DNA of 21,644 bases from DAOTUL01 sp034437435 (GTDB taxonomy: Bacteria > Chloroflexota > Anaerolineae > Aggregatilineales > Phototrophicaceae), in NCBI GenBank assembly GCA_964417785.1, contig CAYQJO010000052.1:1-21644 (forward strand), given 5' to 3'. The position numbers and the translations under genes are program-made. Shown here one piece after another: positions 7,565 to 15,497 of this stretch; the first letter of the stretch is position 1; the number at the start of each line of letters is the position of its first letter. The notes under the pieces are model-generated. The model made no database searches. It saw nothing but the letters and a program-made list of their open reading frames with translations, and was not told the origin of the DNA.

Positions 7565-10063
7565 CTAAGGCATGATGGTGCGTGATGACGGTTCTTCGTA
7601 TTCCAGAACCTGGAAGTATACAGGATCGCTGGTCTCCTGGGTGCCATCGACCAGTGTCGCAGTAGCAGTCAGCATATATTCACCGGGTGCAAGGGGCCAC
7701 CAGTACGACCCGTCGCTGCCAGCGTCCAATTCTACCGCATTATTCAAGGTATAAGTCACGGACTCTGTTTCCGGCGGTACCCCGGCGCGAAAGCGCAGGC
7801 GCTGGGCCGATTCGGGCAGCATCGGTGAAATCTCAAACACCGAGAACGGATCGGGAGCCAGTATACGCATTCGGCCAGCATCGGCCACCAGGGTTGATGC
7901 ATCGGACGGCGGCATACGCACACCGCTGCGTCTGGCCCATTCGTGCGCCTCCTGTGGTAGAACGATGAAGACCTGCTCCACCCGCTGCGACTCGGGCGTG
8001 GTCTCGTCGGCCAGCAGACCGGTTTCACGGTCGATCTCGAAAACCTGAAAGAAAGTGTCTTCTTCGGTCGGGGCTGTGCCGGGGATGAATATCTCCCGCT
8101 GGCGAAGCTGGCAGGCGTCGGTGGGGAGCAGCCCACTCAGAGCGCACACGTCCAGTTCGATTAACCCGTCGGGCCGGGTGAAATTCAGTTCCGGCTGGCC
8201 GAGCAGCACCTCGCGCATAAAGGCGTTCCACATGGGTCCGGCACCGCTGATGCCGGTGATGTCGGTCATGGGGGTGTTATCGGCGTTGCCCACCCACACC
8301 CCGACGACCAGATTGGGTGTGTAGCCCATGACCCAGTTGTCGCGAAAGTCGGTGGTGGTGCCGGTTTTGGCTGCGGCAGGCCGTCCGATGCTGAGGGCGC
8401 TGTTGCGGCCAAACGACGGAATCCGGGCATTTTCGTCGCTCAGGATGTCGGTGATGATATAGGCGATGCGCTCATCCAGTACCCGTGTACGATTTTCTGG
8501 CGGCTGCCATTCGTAGATGGTCTCGCCGTCCTCACGGCGGTCCACACGCAGAATGAACGCCGGTTCGATCCGGGTGCCGCCGTTGGCGAATATGCTGTAT
8601 GCCTGTGCCAGGTCCAGGAGGCGGATTTCACCGCCGCCCAGGGTAATCGAAAGATCGACATCGGTGTTGGTCGCCAGGGATTCGAGTCCGGCGCTGCTGG
8701 CAAGCTGGACCATCGCTTCGATGCCTACATGATCGAGCGCAGCCACCGCCGGGATGTTATATGACGATGCCAGCGCTTCACGAACCAGCACCGGCCCATG
8801 TTCCACCAGCGCGTAATTGGCCGGGGTGTAACTTTCTAGCTTGCGCGTGACAAAGGGGGTTTTCACATCCAGGATCATCGTGGCAGCGGTAAATGGCTCC
8901 GGCAGATTTGGATTCATGGCGGCGGCATAGGTGAAGGGTTTGAGTGTGCTGCCCGGCTGCCGTGACGCCAACGCCGCGTTGACAGCACCGTCAATGGCGT
9001 CATCGAAGTAATCCGGGCTGCCCAGCATCGTCAATATCTGACCGGTATAGGGGTCCAGTGCTACGATGGCGGCGTTGTTGGCGTTGGCCGGTGTGCGTCC
9101 GTTACCTGGTGGGTGGTTGAGCGCGTAAAGATGCTGGCGGGCAATGGATTCAGCGGCCTGCTGCCAGCCCAGGTCAACCGTCGTGACCACATCCAGTCCA
9201 CCGCCGTAGACATATTCAGGATACGCTCGCTCAAGCTGTTTCCACACTGCCATGACGAAGTGCGGCGCTTCGATGGGAAAGCGGGTGGCGGCGAAGTGCA
9301 GTCTGTCGTTGGCTGCCGCTTCCGCCTGAGCCTCGCTGATATAGTCGTTCTGGGCCATCAACGCAAGGACGATTTGCTGCCGCTCTCTGGCGCGGTCTAG
9401 TTGGGTAAAGGGATCGTAATAACTGGGATTCTGCATCAGACCGGCCAGCATGGCGCACTCTGCCAGCGAGAGTTCCGGCGCGGATCGGGCGAAATACGTG
9501 CGGGCCGCCGCTTCGATGCCATAGGCCAGATTGCCGAAATAATTCTGGTTGAGATACAACGCCAGCACATCGTCTTTGCTGTAAGCGTTTTGAAGCTGAA
9601 GCGCCAGCACCATCTCGCGCAGTTTGCGCCGCAGCGTGCGATCCAGGCGCTGCTGTGGATCGAGCAGAAGCAGACGGGCGGTTTGTTGGGTGATGGTGCT
9701 GCCCCCGGCCAGGACCTCACCGCCGCGCAAATTGATCCACAGCGCCCGCACGATGCCGGTGATGTCCACGCCGGGATGGTTGTAGAAGTTGGCGTCTTCG
9801 GTGGCGATGGCGGCATTAACGCAGTGTTGTGGGATGTCGGCTAATGGCAGCGCCGTGTTACGGCCCTGCTCCGGCGGCAAAATCTCATAAAGAAGGCGCT
9901 GGTGGCGGTCGTAGATACGGGTGGAGGGTAGGGCCAGCCCGGCGTCCAGATCGTCAATATCGGGTAGATCGTGGAATATCCAGGCGTAGAACCAGCCCCC
10001 GGCAGCGACAATCAGAACGCCCAGAATCAGCAGAATTTTTCGCGTGCGACTCAGCTTTATCAT
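7565..10063 (-). CDS. bifunctional penicillin-binding protein (GT51 transglycosylase + transpeptidase)
   Basis: 832 residues. A short basic N-terminus and one membrane helix (about 10-28) anchor the protein, with the rest outside. GT51 domain: ATEDANFYNHPGVD with catalytic E89, GGSTITQQTARLLL (120-133), and NQNYFGNLAYGIEAAARTYF (172-191). Transpeptidase domain: S372-TLK375, S434-Y-N436 and K566-TG568, all three active-site motifs intact. The C-terminal 170 or so residues are a beta-rich extension, recalling the C-terminal domain of PBP1C-type proteins. It polymerises and cross-links peptidoglycan. First gene of the minus-strand operon, followed after 15 bases by the GH57 gene. The ATG at 10063 is chosen because the membrane helix follows directly; no good Shine-Dalgarno is seen. 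Confidence 0.94.
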   Translation of the reverse strand: MIKLSRTRKILLILGVLIVAAGGWFYAWIFHDLPDIDDLDAGLALPSTRIYDRHQRLLYEILPPEQGRNTALPLADIPQHCVNAAIATEDANFYNHPGVDITGIVRALWINLRGGEVLAGGSTITQQTARLLLLDPQQRLDRTLRRKLREMVLALQLQNAYSKDDVLALYLNQNYFGNLAYGIEAAARTYFARSAPELSLAECAMLAGLMQNPSYYDPFTQLDRARERQQIVLALMAQNDYISEAQAEAAANDRLHFAATRFPIEAPHFVMAVWKQLERAYPEYVYGGGLDVVTTVDLGWQQAAESIARQHLYALNHPPGNGRTPANANNAAIVALDPYTGQILTMLGSPDYFDDAIDGAVNAALASRQPGSTLKPFTYAAAMNPNLPEPFTAATMILDVKTPFVTRKLESYTPANYALVEHGPVLVREALASSYNIPAVAALDHVGIEAMVQLASSAGLESLATNTDVDLSITLGGGEIRLLDLAQAYSIFANGGTRIEPAFILRVDRREDGETIYEWQPPENRTRVLDERIAYIITDILSDENARIPSFGRNSALSIGRPAAAKTGTTTDFRDNWVMGYTPNLVVGVWVGNADNTPMTDITGISGAGPMWNAFMREVLLGQPELNFTRPDGLIELDVCALSGLLPTDACQLRQREIFIPGTAPTEEDTFFQVFEIDRETGLLADETTPESQRVEQVFIVLPQEAHEWARRSGVRMPPSDASTLVADAGRMRILAPDPFSVFEISPMLPESAQRLRFRAGVPPETESVTYTLNNAVELDAGSDGSYWWPLAPGEYMLTATATLVDGTQETSDPVYFQVLEYEEPSSRTIMP

Positions 10064-10103
10064 GGGGTGATTCTAGTTGACCTTCAATGGCGGCGCGAGG
10101 GGG

Positions 10104-10109
10104 ATTATG
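10104..10109 (-). promoter_or_regulatory. candidate -10 for the PBP operon
   Basis: On the minus strand CATAAT (5/6 match) lies 40 bases upstream of the PBP ATG. No convincing -35 at 16-18 bases; TTGAAC is present 20 bases upstream. It overlaps the opposing promoter at 10108-10116. Confidence 0.3.
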
Positions 10110-10116
10110 GTACACT
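10108..10116 (+). promoter_or_regulatory. candidate extended -10 for the corC-cdd-recO operon
   Basis: TGG-TACACT, a TGn-extended -10 with the hexamer at 10111-10116. Transcription would begin near 10123, which rules out translation starts further upstream for the CorC-like gene. No clear -35; the same TACACT hexamer occurs at 917-922. Confidence 0.4.
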
Positions 10117-10137
10117 ACGCACAAAACGAGTTCAACT

Positions 10138-10203
10138 ATGTCAGACGACGTTCCTTTATCCCCCAAATTCTTCTCAAATCCTGCCGGATTATTTCAGGAG
10201 TAA
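10138..10203 (+). CDS. possible 21-residue leader peptide before corC-like gene
   Basis: ATG at 10138 to TAA at 10201-10203, coding MSDDVPLSPKFFSNPAGLFQ and a final E. It lies within the predicted 5' leader (start near 10123). Its last codons contain the AGGAG (10196-10200) that serves the CorC-like gene, and its stop falls between that AGGAG and the TTG start, a layout that would couple the two. No strong Shine-Dalgarno of its own. Could be chance. Confidence 0.25.
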   Translation: MSDDVPLSPKFFSNPAGLFQE

Positions 10204-10210
10204 TTTGCAT

Positions 10211-11557
10211 TTGGACGACGACAGTTTATCCGGGTTGTTGGTTATCTTCGTGTTGCTGGTCATGCAAGCGTTCCTGACCCTGGTATATGCCGCACTTACC
10301 AATGTACGCATTGGGCAAATGCGCGACCTGACCGAAGAGGGCAATACCCGTGCCAGGACCGTAGTCTACCTTGCTACATCGACTAACCTGACCCTGACCT
10401 ACGAAGTTCTATCCGTGCTGCTGCACTTTGCTACGGCGGGTGTGGCTGTGCTGAATGTCAGCCGGCCCATGCTCAGCAGCAGTCCCGATCTCAATCCCCT
10501 GCTGATCCATGTCCTCGTACTGGGGCTGACCGCATTGGTGACGATCATCGTGGCCCGGACGGTACCGGAAGCCATTGGCAGCAGTTACGCGCCGCCGCTG
10601 GCGCTGCTGCTCGGCGGTCTCATGAAGCGCATCGTCCAGACTGCCACCCCGCTGATCGTGGTGTTGTTGGCAATCAGCCGGGCGCTGTCTTCCTTGTTCA
10701 AGAGCAGCGACCGGGTGAACCGGATCACCGAAGAAGAGATCATGACTCTGGTCGACGCTGGTCATACAGGTGGTACCATTGAAGACGAGGAGAAAGAGAT
10801 GATTTACTCCGTTCTCCAACTCGACCAGACCCGTGCCAGCGAGGTCATGGTGCCGCGCATGGATGTCTACGCGATTGGGCTGGACCAGACGCTTGAAGAC
10901 GCCGGTTCGATGTTCATTCAGTCCGGCTACTCGCGCCTGCCAGTCTTCCAGGACAATCTGGATACGGTCAAGGGCTTGCTCTACGCCAAAGACCTGCTCG
11001 CCTATTGGACCAGCAGTCAACGCGAGACCCGAACGATAGCCGATTTGATGCGCCAGCCCTACTTCGTGCCGGAGACCAAGCGGGTTGACGAACTGCTGAA
11101 AGAAATGCAGACGCAAAAAATTCACATGGCGATTGTTACCGACGAATACGGCGGTACGGCGGGTGTTGTCACCATCGAGGACATCATCGAGGAGATCATC
11201 GGTGACATCCAGGATGAGTATGACCTGCATGAAGAGGCCGATTACGAAGCAATCGGGGTGGATGAATATCACGTCGCCGCCGGAATCGACCTGGATGACT
11301 TCAACGAACTGTTAAATGTCGATCTGCCGACGGAGGACAGCGATACCCTGGGCGGCTATATTTACCAGCACTTCGGACGGGTGCCGCTGGTGGGCGAGAT
11401 CATCGATGACGAACACCTGCATATGCGTGTGTTATCGGTTGACGGTCGCCGGATACGCAAGTTGTATGTCCAGCGAAAACGGGTGACGGAGGAAGCTGTA
11501 CTCGATGAACAGGCTCCTGCCGAAGTCGCTTCAAAGGACGGCAGAAATGACAGATGA
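10211..11557 (+). CDS. CorC/HlyC (DUF21-CBS) family membrane protein
   Basis: 448 residues from the chosen start. Hydrophobic DUF21-like region with about four membrane segments (roughly 8-29, 62-83, 96-115, 142-160), then EEEIMTLVDAG and a tandem CBS pair (about 211-330: VMVPRMDVYAI, SRLPVFQDNLDTVKGLLYAKD, DEYGGTAGVVTIEDIIEEI), then a CorC_HlyC C-terminal domain (about 345-425). The family is linked to Mg/Co transport or membrane stress. Odd: the DUF21 motifs FSGSETAL and GExxPK are replaced by FLTLVYAAL (21-29) and ARTVPEAIG (115-123). Start: AGGAG at 10196-10200 serves TTG 10211 (spacing 10) or TTG 10205 (spacing 4); the frame is open far upstream, but the promoter at 10111 lies inside that extension, so an earlier ATG is unlikely. 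The end overlaps cdd by 11 bases. Confidence 0.85.
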   Translation: MDDDSLSGLLVIFVLLVMQAFLTLVYAALTNVRIGQMRDLTEEGNTRARTVVYLATSTNLTLTYEVLSVLLHFATAGVAVLNVSRPMLSSSPDLNPLLIHVLVLGLTALVTIIVARTVPEAIGSSYAPPLALLLGGLMKRIVQTATPLIVVLLAISRALSSLFKSSDRVNRITEEEIMTLVDAGHTGGTIEDEEKEMIYSVLQLDQTRASEVMVPRMDVYAIGLDQTLEDAGSMFIQSGYSRLPVFQDNLDTVKGLLYAKDLLAYWTSSQRETRTIADLMRQPYFVPETKRVDELLKEMQTQKIHMAIVTDEYGGTAGVVTIEDIIEEIIGDIQDEYDLHEEADYEAIGVDEYHVAAGIDLDDFNELLNVDLPTEDSDTLGGYIYQHFGRVPLVGEIIDDEHLHMRVLSVDGRRIRKLYVQRKRVTEEAVLDEQAPAEVASKDGRNDR

Positions 11558-11936
11558 TGAACTGATCCAACTGGCGATAGCGGCCAGCGAGCGTGCCTAT
11601 GCGCCCTATTCGGCGTATCGTGTGGGAGCGGCACTGCTGGCACCGACTGGCGAAGTATTTACCGGATGTAATGTCGAAAACGCCGTATATCCAGTATCGA
11701 TCTGTGCTGAACGGGGCGCTCTGGTCAAAGGGGTCAGCGAGGGCCACCAGGTCTTCACGACTATTGTGGTCGCCACCCGTGATGGTGGCAGCCCGTGCGG
11801 CATCTGCCGCCAGGCCCTTGCAGAGTTTGCCCCGGACCTGCGCGTGATTCTGGCTGACTTTGACGATCATATCTGGCTGGATACATCGCTGCAAGCACTG
11901 CTGCCCTATGGCTTTGGCCCGTCAAATTTGAAATGA
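11547..11936 (+). CDS. cdd: cytidine deaminase
   Basis: 129 residues, normal for the small tetrameric cytidine deaminases. It converts cytidine and deoxycytidine to uridine forms in pyrimidine salvage, in the cytoplasm. Visible motifs: N-terminal AYAPYSAYRVGAALL (17-31), the NVEN substrate loop (42-45), C53-A-E55 with the catalytic glutamate, PCGIC (83-87) giving the other two zinc cysteines, and the C-terminal LLPYGFGP. The ATG at 11547 (AGGA 8 bases upstream) gives the usual N-terminus; an in-frame ATG at 11505 lies inside the previous gene and is rejected. It overlaps the CorC-like gene by 11 bases, and its TGA overlaps the recO ATG, so it sits mid-operon. Confidence 0.95.
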   Translation: MTDDELIQLAIAASERAYAPYSAYRVGAALLAPTGEVFTGCNVENAVYPVSICAERGALVKGVSEGHQVFTTIVVATRDGGSPCGICRQALAEFAPDLRVILADFDDHIWLDTSLQALLPYGFGPSNLK

Positions 11937-12697
11937 CGCGATCTGAGCGCTCGTTTCGTACCGAGGCCATCATCCTCAAACGGCGTGACTTCGGTGAAGC
12001 CGACCGCCTGCTCACAGTGTTGACCCCGGCCTATGGCAAGTTCGGCGCGATTGCCAAAGGCGCACGCAAACCGACCAGTTCCAAGACCGGCCATGTGGAG
12101 TTGTTTACCCGTGCAGATATGCTGATCAGCCGGGGACGCGACCTCGACATCGCCGTGCAGGCGCAGATGGTGAATCCCTATCTGGCGCTGCGTGAGGACC
12201 TGGAACGGGGAGCCTACGCCAGCTATGTTGTCGAACTGCTGGATCGCTTCACGATTGATGCCGATGACGATTTCGGCCAGCTTTTCGATTTGCTGGCGGA
12301 AACGCTCACCTGGTTGTGCGATGAGGCGGATGTGCGCCTGGTCACGCGCTATTATGAGCTTCACCTGCTTGATATTGTTGGTTTCCGCCCGGAATTAAAC
12401 GAATGTGTGTTCACACATGACGAAATCAAGGCGGAAGACCAGTATTTCAGCTTTGGCGAAGGCGGGGTGGTCAGTCCGCAGGCCGCCCGGCACGCGACAT
12501 CGCTGGTCCCGCTGCCAGTGACCACACTCAAAATGCTGCGTCATATGCAGCGCAGCCCCTTCAATCTCGTCGGCTCCATCCAGGTCGTGCCGCCGCTGCA
12601 TGGTGACATGGAGCGTGTGATGCTGGGCTATATCACCTATCTGCTGGAACGCCGTCTGCAAAGTGTGGACTTCATCCGGCGCATCCGTTCAGCTTGA
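11933..12697 (+). CDS. recO: DNA repair protein RecO
   Basis: 254 residues, normal length for RecO, the RecF-pathway mediator that binds ssDNA and RecR and helps load RecA. The N-terminal OB fold begins RSFRTEAIILKRRDFGEADR (6-25) and continues LLTVLTPAYGKFGAIAKGAR (26-45), which is diagnostic; the C-terminal part is the helical RecO_C domain. Many RecO proteins carry a four-cysteine zinc site here (C..C ... C..C after FRPEL and GGVV). Only C158 remains in NECVFTH, and the second pair is SPQA (181-184), so zinc binding has probably been lost. The ATG overlaps the cdd stop (ATGA), implying translational coupling. The stop codon lies under the -35 of the next promoter. Confidence 0.93.
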   Translation: MTRSERSFRTEAIILKRRDFGEADRLLTVLTPAYGKFGAIAKGARKPTSSKTGHVELFTRADMLISRGRDLDIAVQAQMVNPYLALREDLERGAYASYVVELLDRFTIDADDDFGQLFDLLAETLTWLCDEADVRLVTRYYELHLLDIVGFRPELNECVFTHDEIKAEDQYFSFGEGGVVSPQAARHATSLVPLPVTTLKMLRHMQRSPFNLVGSIQVVPPLHGDMERVMLGYITYLLERRLQSVDFIRRIRSA

Positions 12698-12722
12698 AAG
12701 ATCAAAAAACTTCTGCGACAAT
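12694..12722 (+). promoter_or_regulatory. promoter for the helical protein / SMC ATPase operon
   Basis: TTGAAA (12694-12699, 5/6), a 17-base spacer and GACAAT (12717-12722, 4/6). The predicted RNA start near 12729 leaves a leader of about 27 bases before the GTG at 12756. The -35 covers the recO TGA. A small inverted repeat, CTGCG (12713-12717) and CGCAG (12725-12729), brackets the -10. Confidence 0.5.
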
Positions 12723-12755
12723 GGCGCAGTCGTTATAAATTGTGGGGGAGATATT

Positions 12756-15497
12756 GTGGCCGAACAAACCACCCTCGATCACATTGTCTACCACCAGGAG
12801 ACAACCGAGGACCAGGCAACTCGTCTGAAGGTGGTCGCCATGAGCGGTGATCTGACGACCCAGGACGCCGAACTCTGGCGTGGATTGGTCGCAATCGAAC
12901 CACGCTCCGGGAACGGTGAACAGGACTCGCTGTCATTGGGTCTCTTTCACGGTCCCGATGGTGATTTGATTCTGGCGCGGGCCTATATCCGGGAAGATCA
13001 ACCAGTCTATCATTACATCCTGCTGCCGCGACCGGTGTTTCTGTCGATGGCAGTCAGTATCGCCACACTGGTGGATATGACCAACCGCTCATTGAACGGC
13101 TATTACGATGGTGAGAGCCTGGGCCGGCTTAAAATCCCGGTGGCACCCACCTGGACGACTGATAAGCGCAGCAGCCTGTTCGAGAAACTACTGCACGGTT
13201 ACGGACAGGACGATATGTCGGCAGTGTTTTCGCTGCTAGGGGCGGCATTGCACGAACGCAAACTGCTGATTCGCGGCTTCCCTGCTGATGTGATGGCCCG
13301 CCTGGAGTTGATCCAGGGCTTAATGCTGCTTCTGCCACTCTCAGCCCGGACGGAGGTCACTTTCTCCACCCAGGTCGCGGCACCGGATACCGTTCGGGCG
13401 CGGGTGATCTTCTGGGATGGTGATGTCGTGGGCGATCGCTGGGTGATGGATATGTCACGCGGAGCGCTTCTGGATGACGAGGCACTGCACGTCCCCTATG
13501 TTGACTGCCTGGAAAAGCTATGGCAGGGACATTTGCAGACGTTCATTGAGGATTTGCGAGCAATTGAATTGACGGCTCCCCAATATTTCAATGGGCAGTC
13601 GATTCTGGATGGTCTGACGGCGATTGCCGACCGGCGTCAACTGGATATGGCGATCATACGCGGTGAAGAGGTTGATATAGACCGGGTGCAGGCCGTCCTG
13701 GAAGACAGTCCCCCGCCTGCCGGCGAACTACGCCAGCGGTATGCGCAGGCCCTGCTGGATCATGCGCTGGCCGAGCGCGATACAGACGCTGCGATAGTTG
13801 TAGCGCGGTTGATGGACAGCGACACCGGCCTGGCACGAGTCTTGAATGAATATCTGAGTAGTTTGCTGGCAGATGAGCCAGACGCGGTGTATTTCTTCGT
13901 CCGCACCAAGTTGGGTAAAGACGGCGTTGATGCAACCTGGTTGCCACTCCTCCGCGAGGCGGCGATAGCGGCGCTCCACTACGCAGTCGAAGACGGCGAC
14001 AGTGAGATATTGATGGAATGGCTGCGGCTGGTAGCGCGTGAACCTGCCGGATATGAATTGGGCGATGTCTTGCGCGATGGTATCGACACCGCGCTGGAAC
14101 ATGCGCATCAGTACGGTGATCTGGGCAAACGGCTTCTGGTGCTGACCTGCAAGCGTGCGCCCGACCGCGTGGACCGTGTGCTGAACGACGCAGAAACGAT
14201 GGCGCAGATGGAGAAGCCCGTCGGTCCTGCTTTCCGTGATTACGCTTTAGAAGATGTAAACGCCACTATCGAACTTGGACGTGAGGTGGCCCTGGTGCTG
14301 CTGGGGCGGGCTGCTCGCGAAGCACGGACGAATCCCAATGCGGCGGCGGTGTTCGATCTGTCTACCGTCGATTATATCTGGCTCCAGGTCTATGACGAAG
14401 AACCGTTGAACAACCTGTTTCCACCGGAATACCAGCCAAAAGCGATTATTGACATTCTGGTAACCGATGGGGTTGACTGGCTGGAGCCTGATGTCTCGCA
14501 ACTGCTTTACACACACATCGCCACCGCCGAAAACGTTGATCTGTTCAAACAGATGAGTACCCGGTTGGCGGCTTTTGACCAGTTGTACACGTATCTGGTC
14601 ACGGCTTTCCGCAACAGTGGCCTACCAGCAGAAGGTGTGATCAAACTGGTCGGGCAGTTAAGCGAACTGGATGTGCTGACGACGCAGCAAATCGTGAACA
14701 TTTATCTGCGCCTGATCGACAACCACAATTGGCGGCGTGAAATGGTCCAGCCTTATGTCGAGCAGATTGCCCGGTTGATCCAGCAGAACCGCTCGGTAAC
14801 GATTGGATTGGACCCGATGTGGCAGATGTTGCATATCGCCAGCCAGGACAAGATCGACATGGTGACGCGGGTGGTCGCCCGGCGCATCCAGGGACAGATT
14901 GTCGAAATGGACGACACCCAGGCGCGGACCGATTCCCTGGTGAGACTGTACCAGGAAGTGCAGTGGAACAATACGGCCAGCAAGCAGGTTTTCAACTGGC
15001 TGCGCGATTTCGCTCATACGCAGTCGGTAGCCCGTTTGCAGCAGATGGCCGATCACCTGAACGGGATTAAGGGGATGGAAGACGCACAGGCGATTCTGGA
15101 GACCAGCATCGCCATCAAGAAGGCGCTCGGCAATCGCAGTTTGAGCGATTTCGCCGCCGACATCGGCACCGCATTCAACATTTTGCAGACGCTTTCTGAT
15201 TCGTTTGACCCGGTAGATCGTCAAAGGGTGGACTTCGACCAACCCACCATCCGGGCGGAACTGGATGCCCGTGAAGGCGAGATCACCGCACGCGAGCGCA
15301 GTGTGCTGGCGAAGAACCTGAAAGAACTGTCTCACCTGATTATTGAGCTATCCGACCGGCGTAGCAAAGCCACCATCATGCGACGCCAGGAAGAAATTGA
15401 GCGCCAGTTACTCGCCGGTCAGCAGGAACCCCAGAGCGCTATCGACACGATGAAATGGCTCTCCGGCTATCTTGATAGCAAAGCGGATGACGAATAA
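12756..15497 (+). CDS. large helical protein of unknown function, partner of SMC ATPase
   Basis: 913 residues; no family recognised with confidence. Start: GTG at 12756 with GGGGGAG at 12744-12750, 5 bases away; the frame runs further upstream into recO, but the promoter at 12694-12722 makes an earlier start unlikely. The first 220 or so residues are mixed alpha/beta: VYHQETTEDQ, then LILARAYIREDQPVYHYILL, and near residues 185-205 GLMLLLPLSARTEVTFSTQ. This order loosely recalls the N-terminal domain of GTPase-associated GAP1 proteins (LARxY ... H-LLP ... LLP-R-FST); that is inference. The rest is a long array of acidic amphipathic helices, HEAT/TPR-like in feel, ending in a charged probable coiled coil (about 840-895). 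No signal peptide, membrane helix, nuclease or nucleotide-binding motif is visible. The stop overlaps the next ATG by one base (TAATG). Confidence 0.85.
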   Translation: MAEQTTLDHIVYHQETTEDQATRLKVVAMSGDLTTQDAELWRGLVAIEPRSGNGEQDSLSLGLFHGPDGDLILARAYIREDQPVYHYILLPRPVFLSMAVSIATLVDMTNRSLNGYYDGESLGRLKIPVAPTWTTDKRSSLFEKLLHGYGQDDMSAVFSLLGAALHERKLLIRGFPADVMARLELIQGLMLLLPLSARTEVTFSTQVAAPDTVRARVIFWDGDVVGDRWVMDMSRGALLDDEALHVPYVDCLEKLWQGHLQTFIEDLRAIELTAPQYFNGQSILDGLTAIADRRQLDMAIIRGEEVDIDRVQAVLEDSPPPAGELRQRYAQALLDHALAERDTDAAIVVARLMDSDTGLARVLNEYLSSLLADEPDAVYFFVRTKLGKDGVDATWLPLLREAAIAALHYAVEDGDSEILMEWLRLVAREPAGYELGDVLRDGIDTALEHAHQYGDLGKRLLVLTCKRAPDRVDRVLNDAETMAQMEKPVGPAFRDYALEDVNATIELGREVALVLLGRAAREARTNPNAAAVFDLSTVDYIWLQVYDEEPLNNLFPPEYQPKAIIDILVTDGVDWLEPDVSQLLYTHIATAENVDLFKQMSTRLAAFDQLYTYLVTAFRNSGLPAEGVIKLVGQLSELDVLTTQQIVNIYLRLIDNHNWRREMVQPYVEQIARLIQQNRSVTIGLDPMWQMLHIASQDKIDMVTRVVARRIQGQIVEMDDTQARTDSLVRLYQEVQWNNTASKQVFNWLRDFAHTQSVARLQQMADHLNGIKGMEDAQAILETSIAIKKALGNRSLSDFAADIGTAFNILQTLSDSFDPVDRQRVDFDQPTIRAELDAREGEITARERSVLAKNLKELSHLIIELSDRRSKATIMRRQEEIERQLLAGQQEPQSAIDTMKWLSGYLDSKADDE

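Noticed and set aside
9971..10210. Upstream ATG extending the CorC-like protein into the divergent PBP gene
   Set aside because: The extension overlaps the PBP N-terminus and lies partly before the promoter at 10108-10116; AGGAG before TTG 10205/10211 is a better start.
10409..11272. Minus-strand open frame (287 codons) antisense to the CorC-like gene
   Set aside because: CBS and CorC domains are coded on the plus strand; the antisense protein is rich in His, Gln and Arg with no domain.
12663..12755. Upstream ATG for the 913-residue protein inside recO
   Set aside because: It lies before the promoter at 12694-12722, and GTG 12756 has a strong GGGGGAG.
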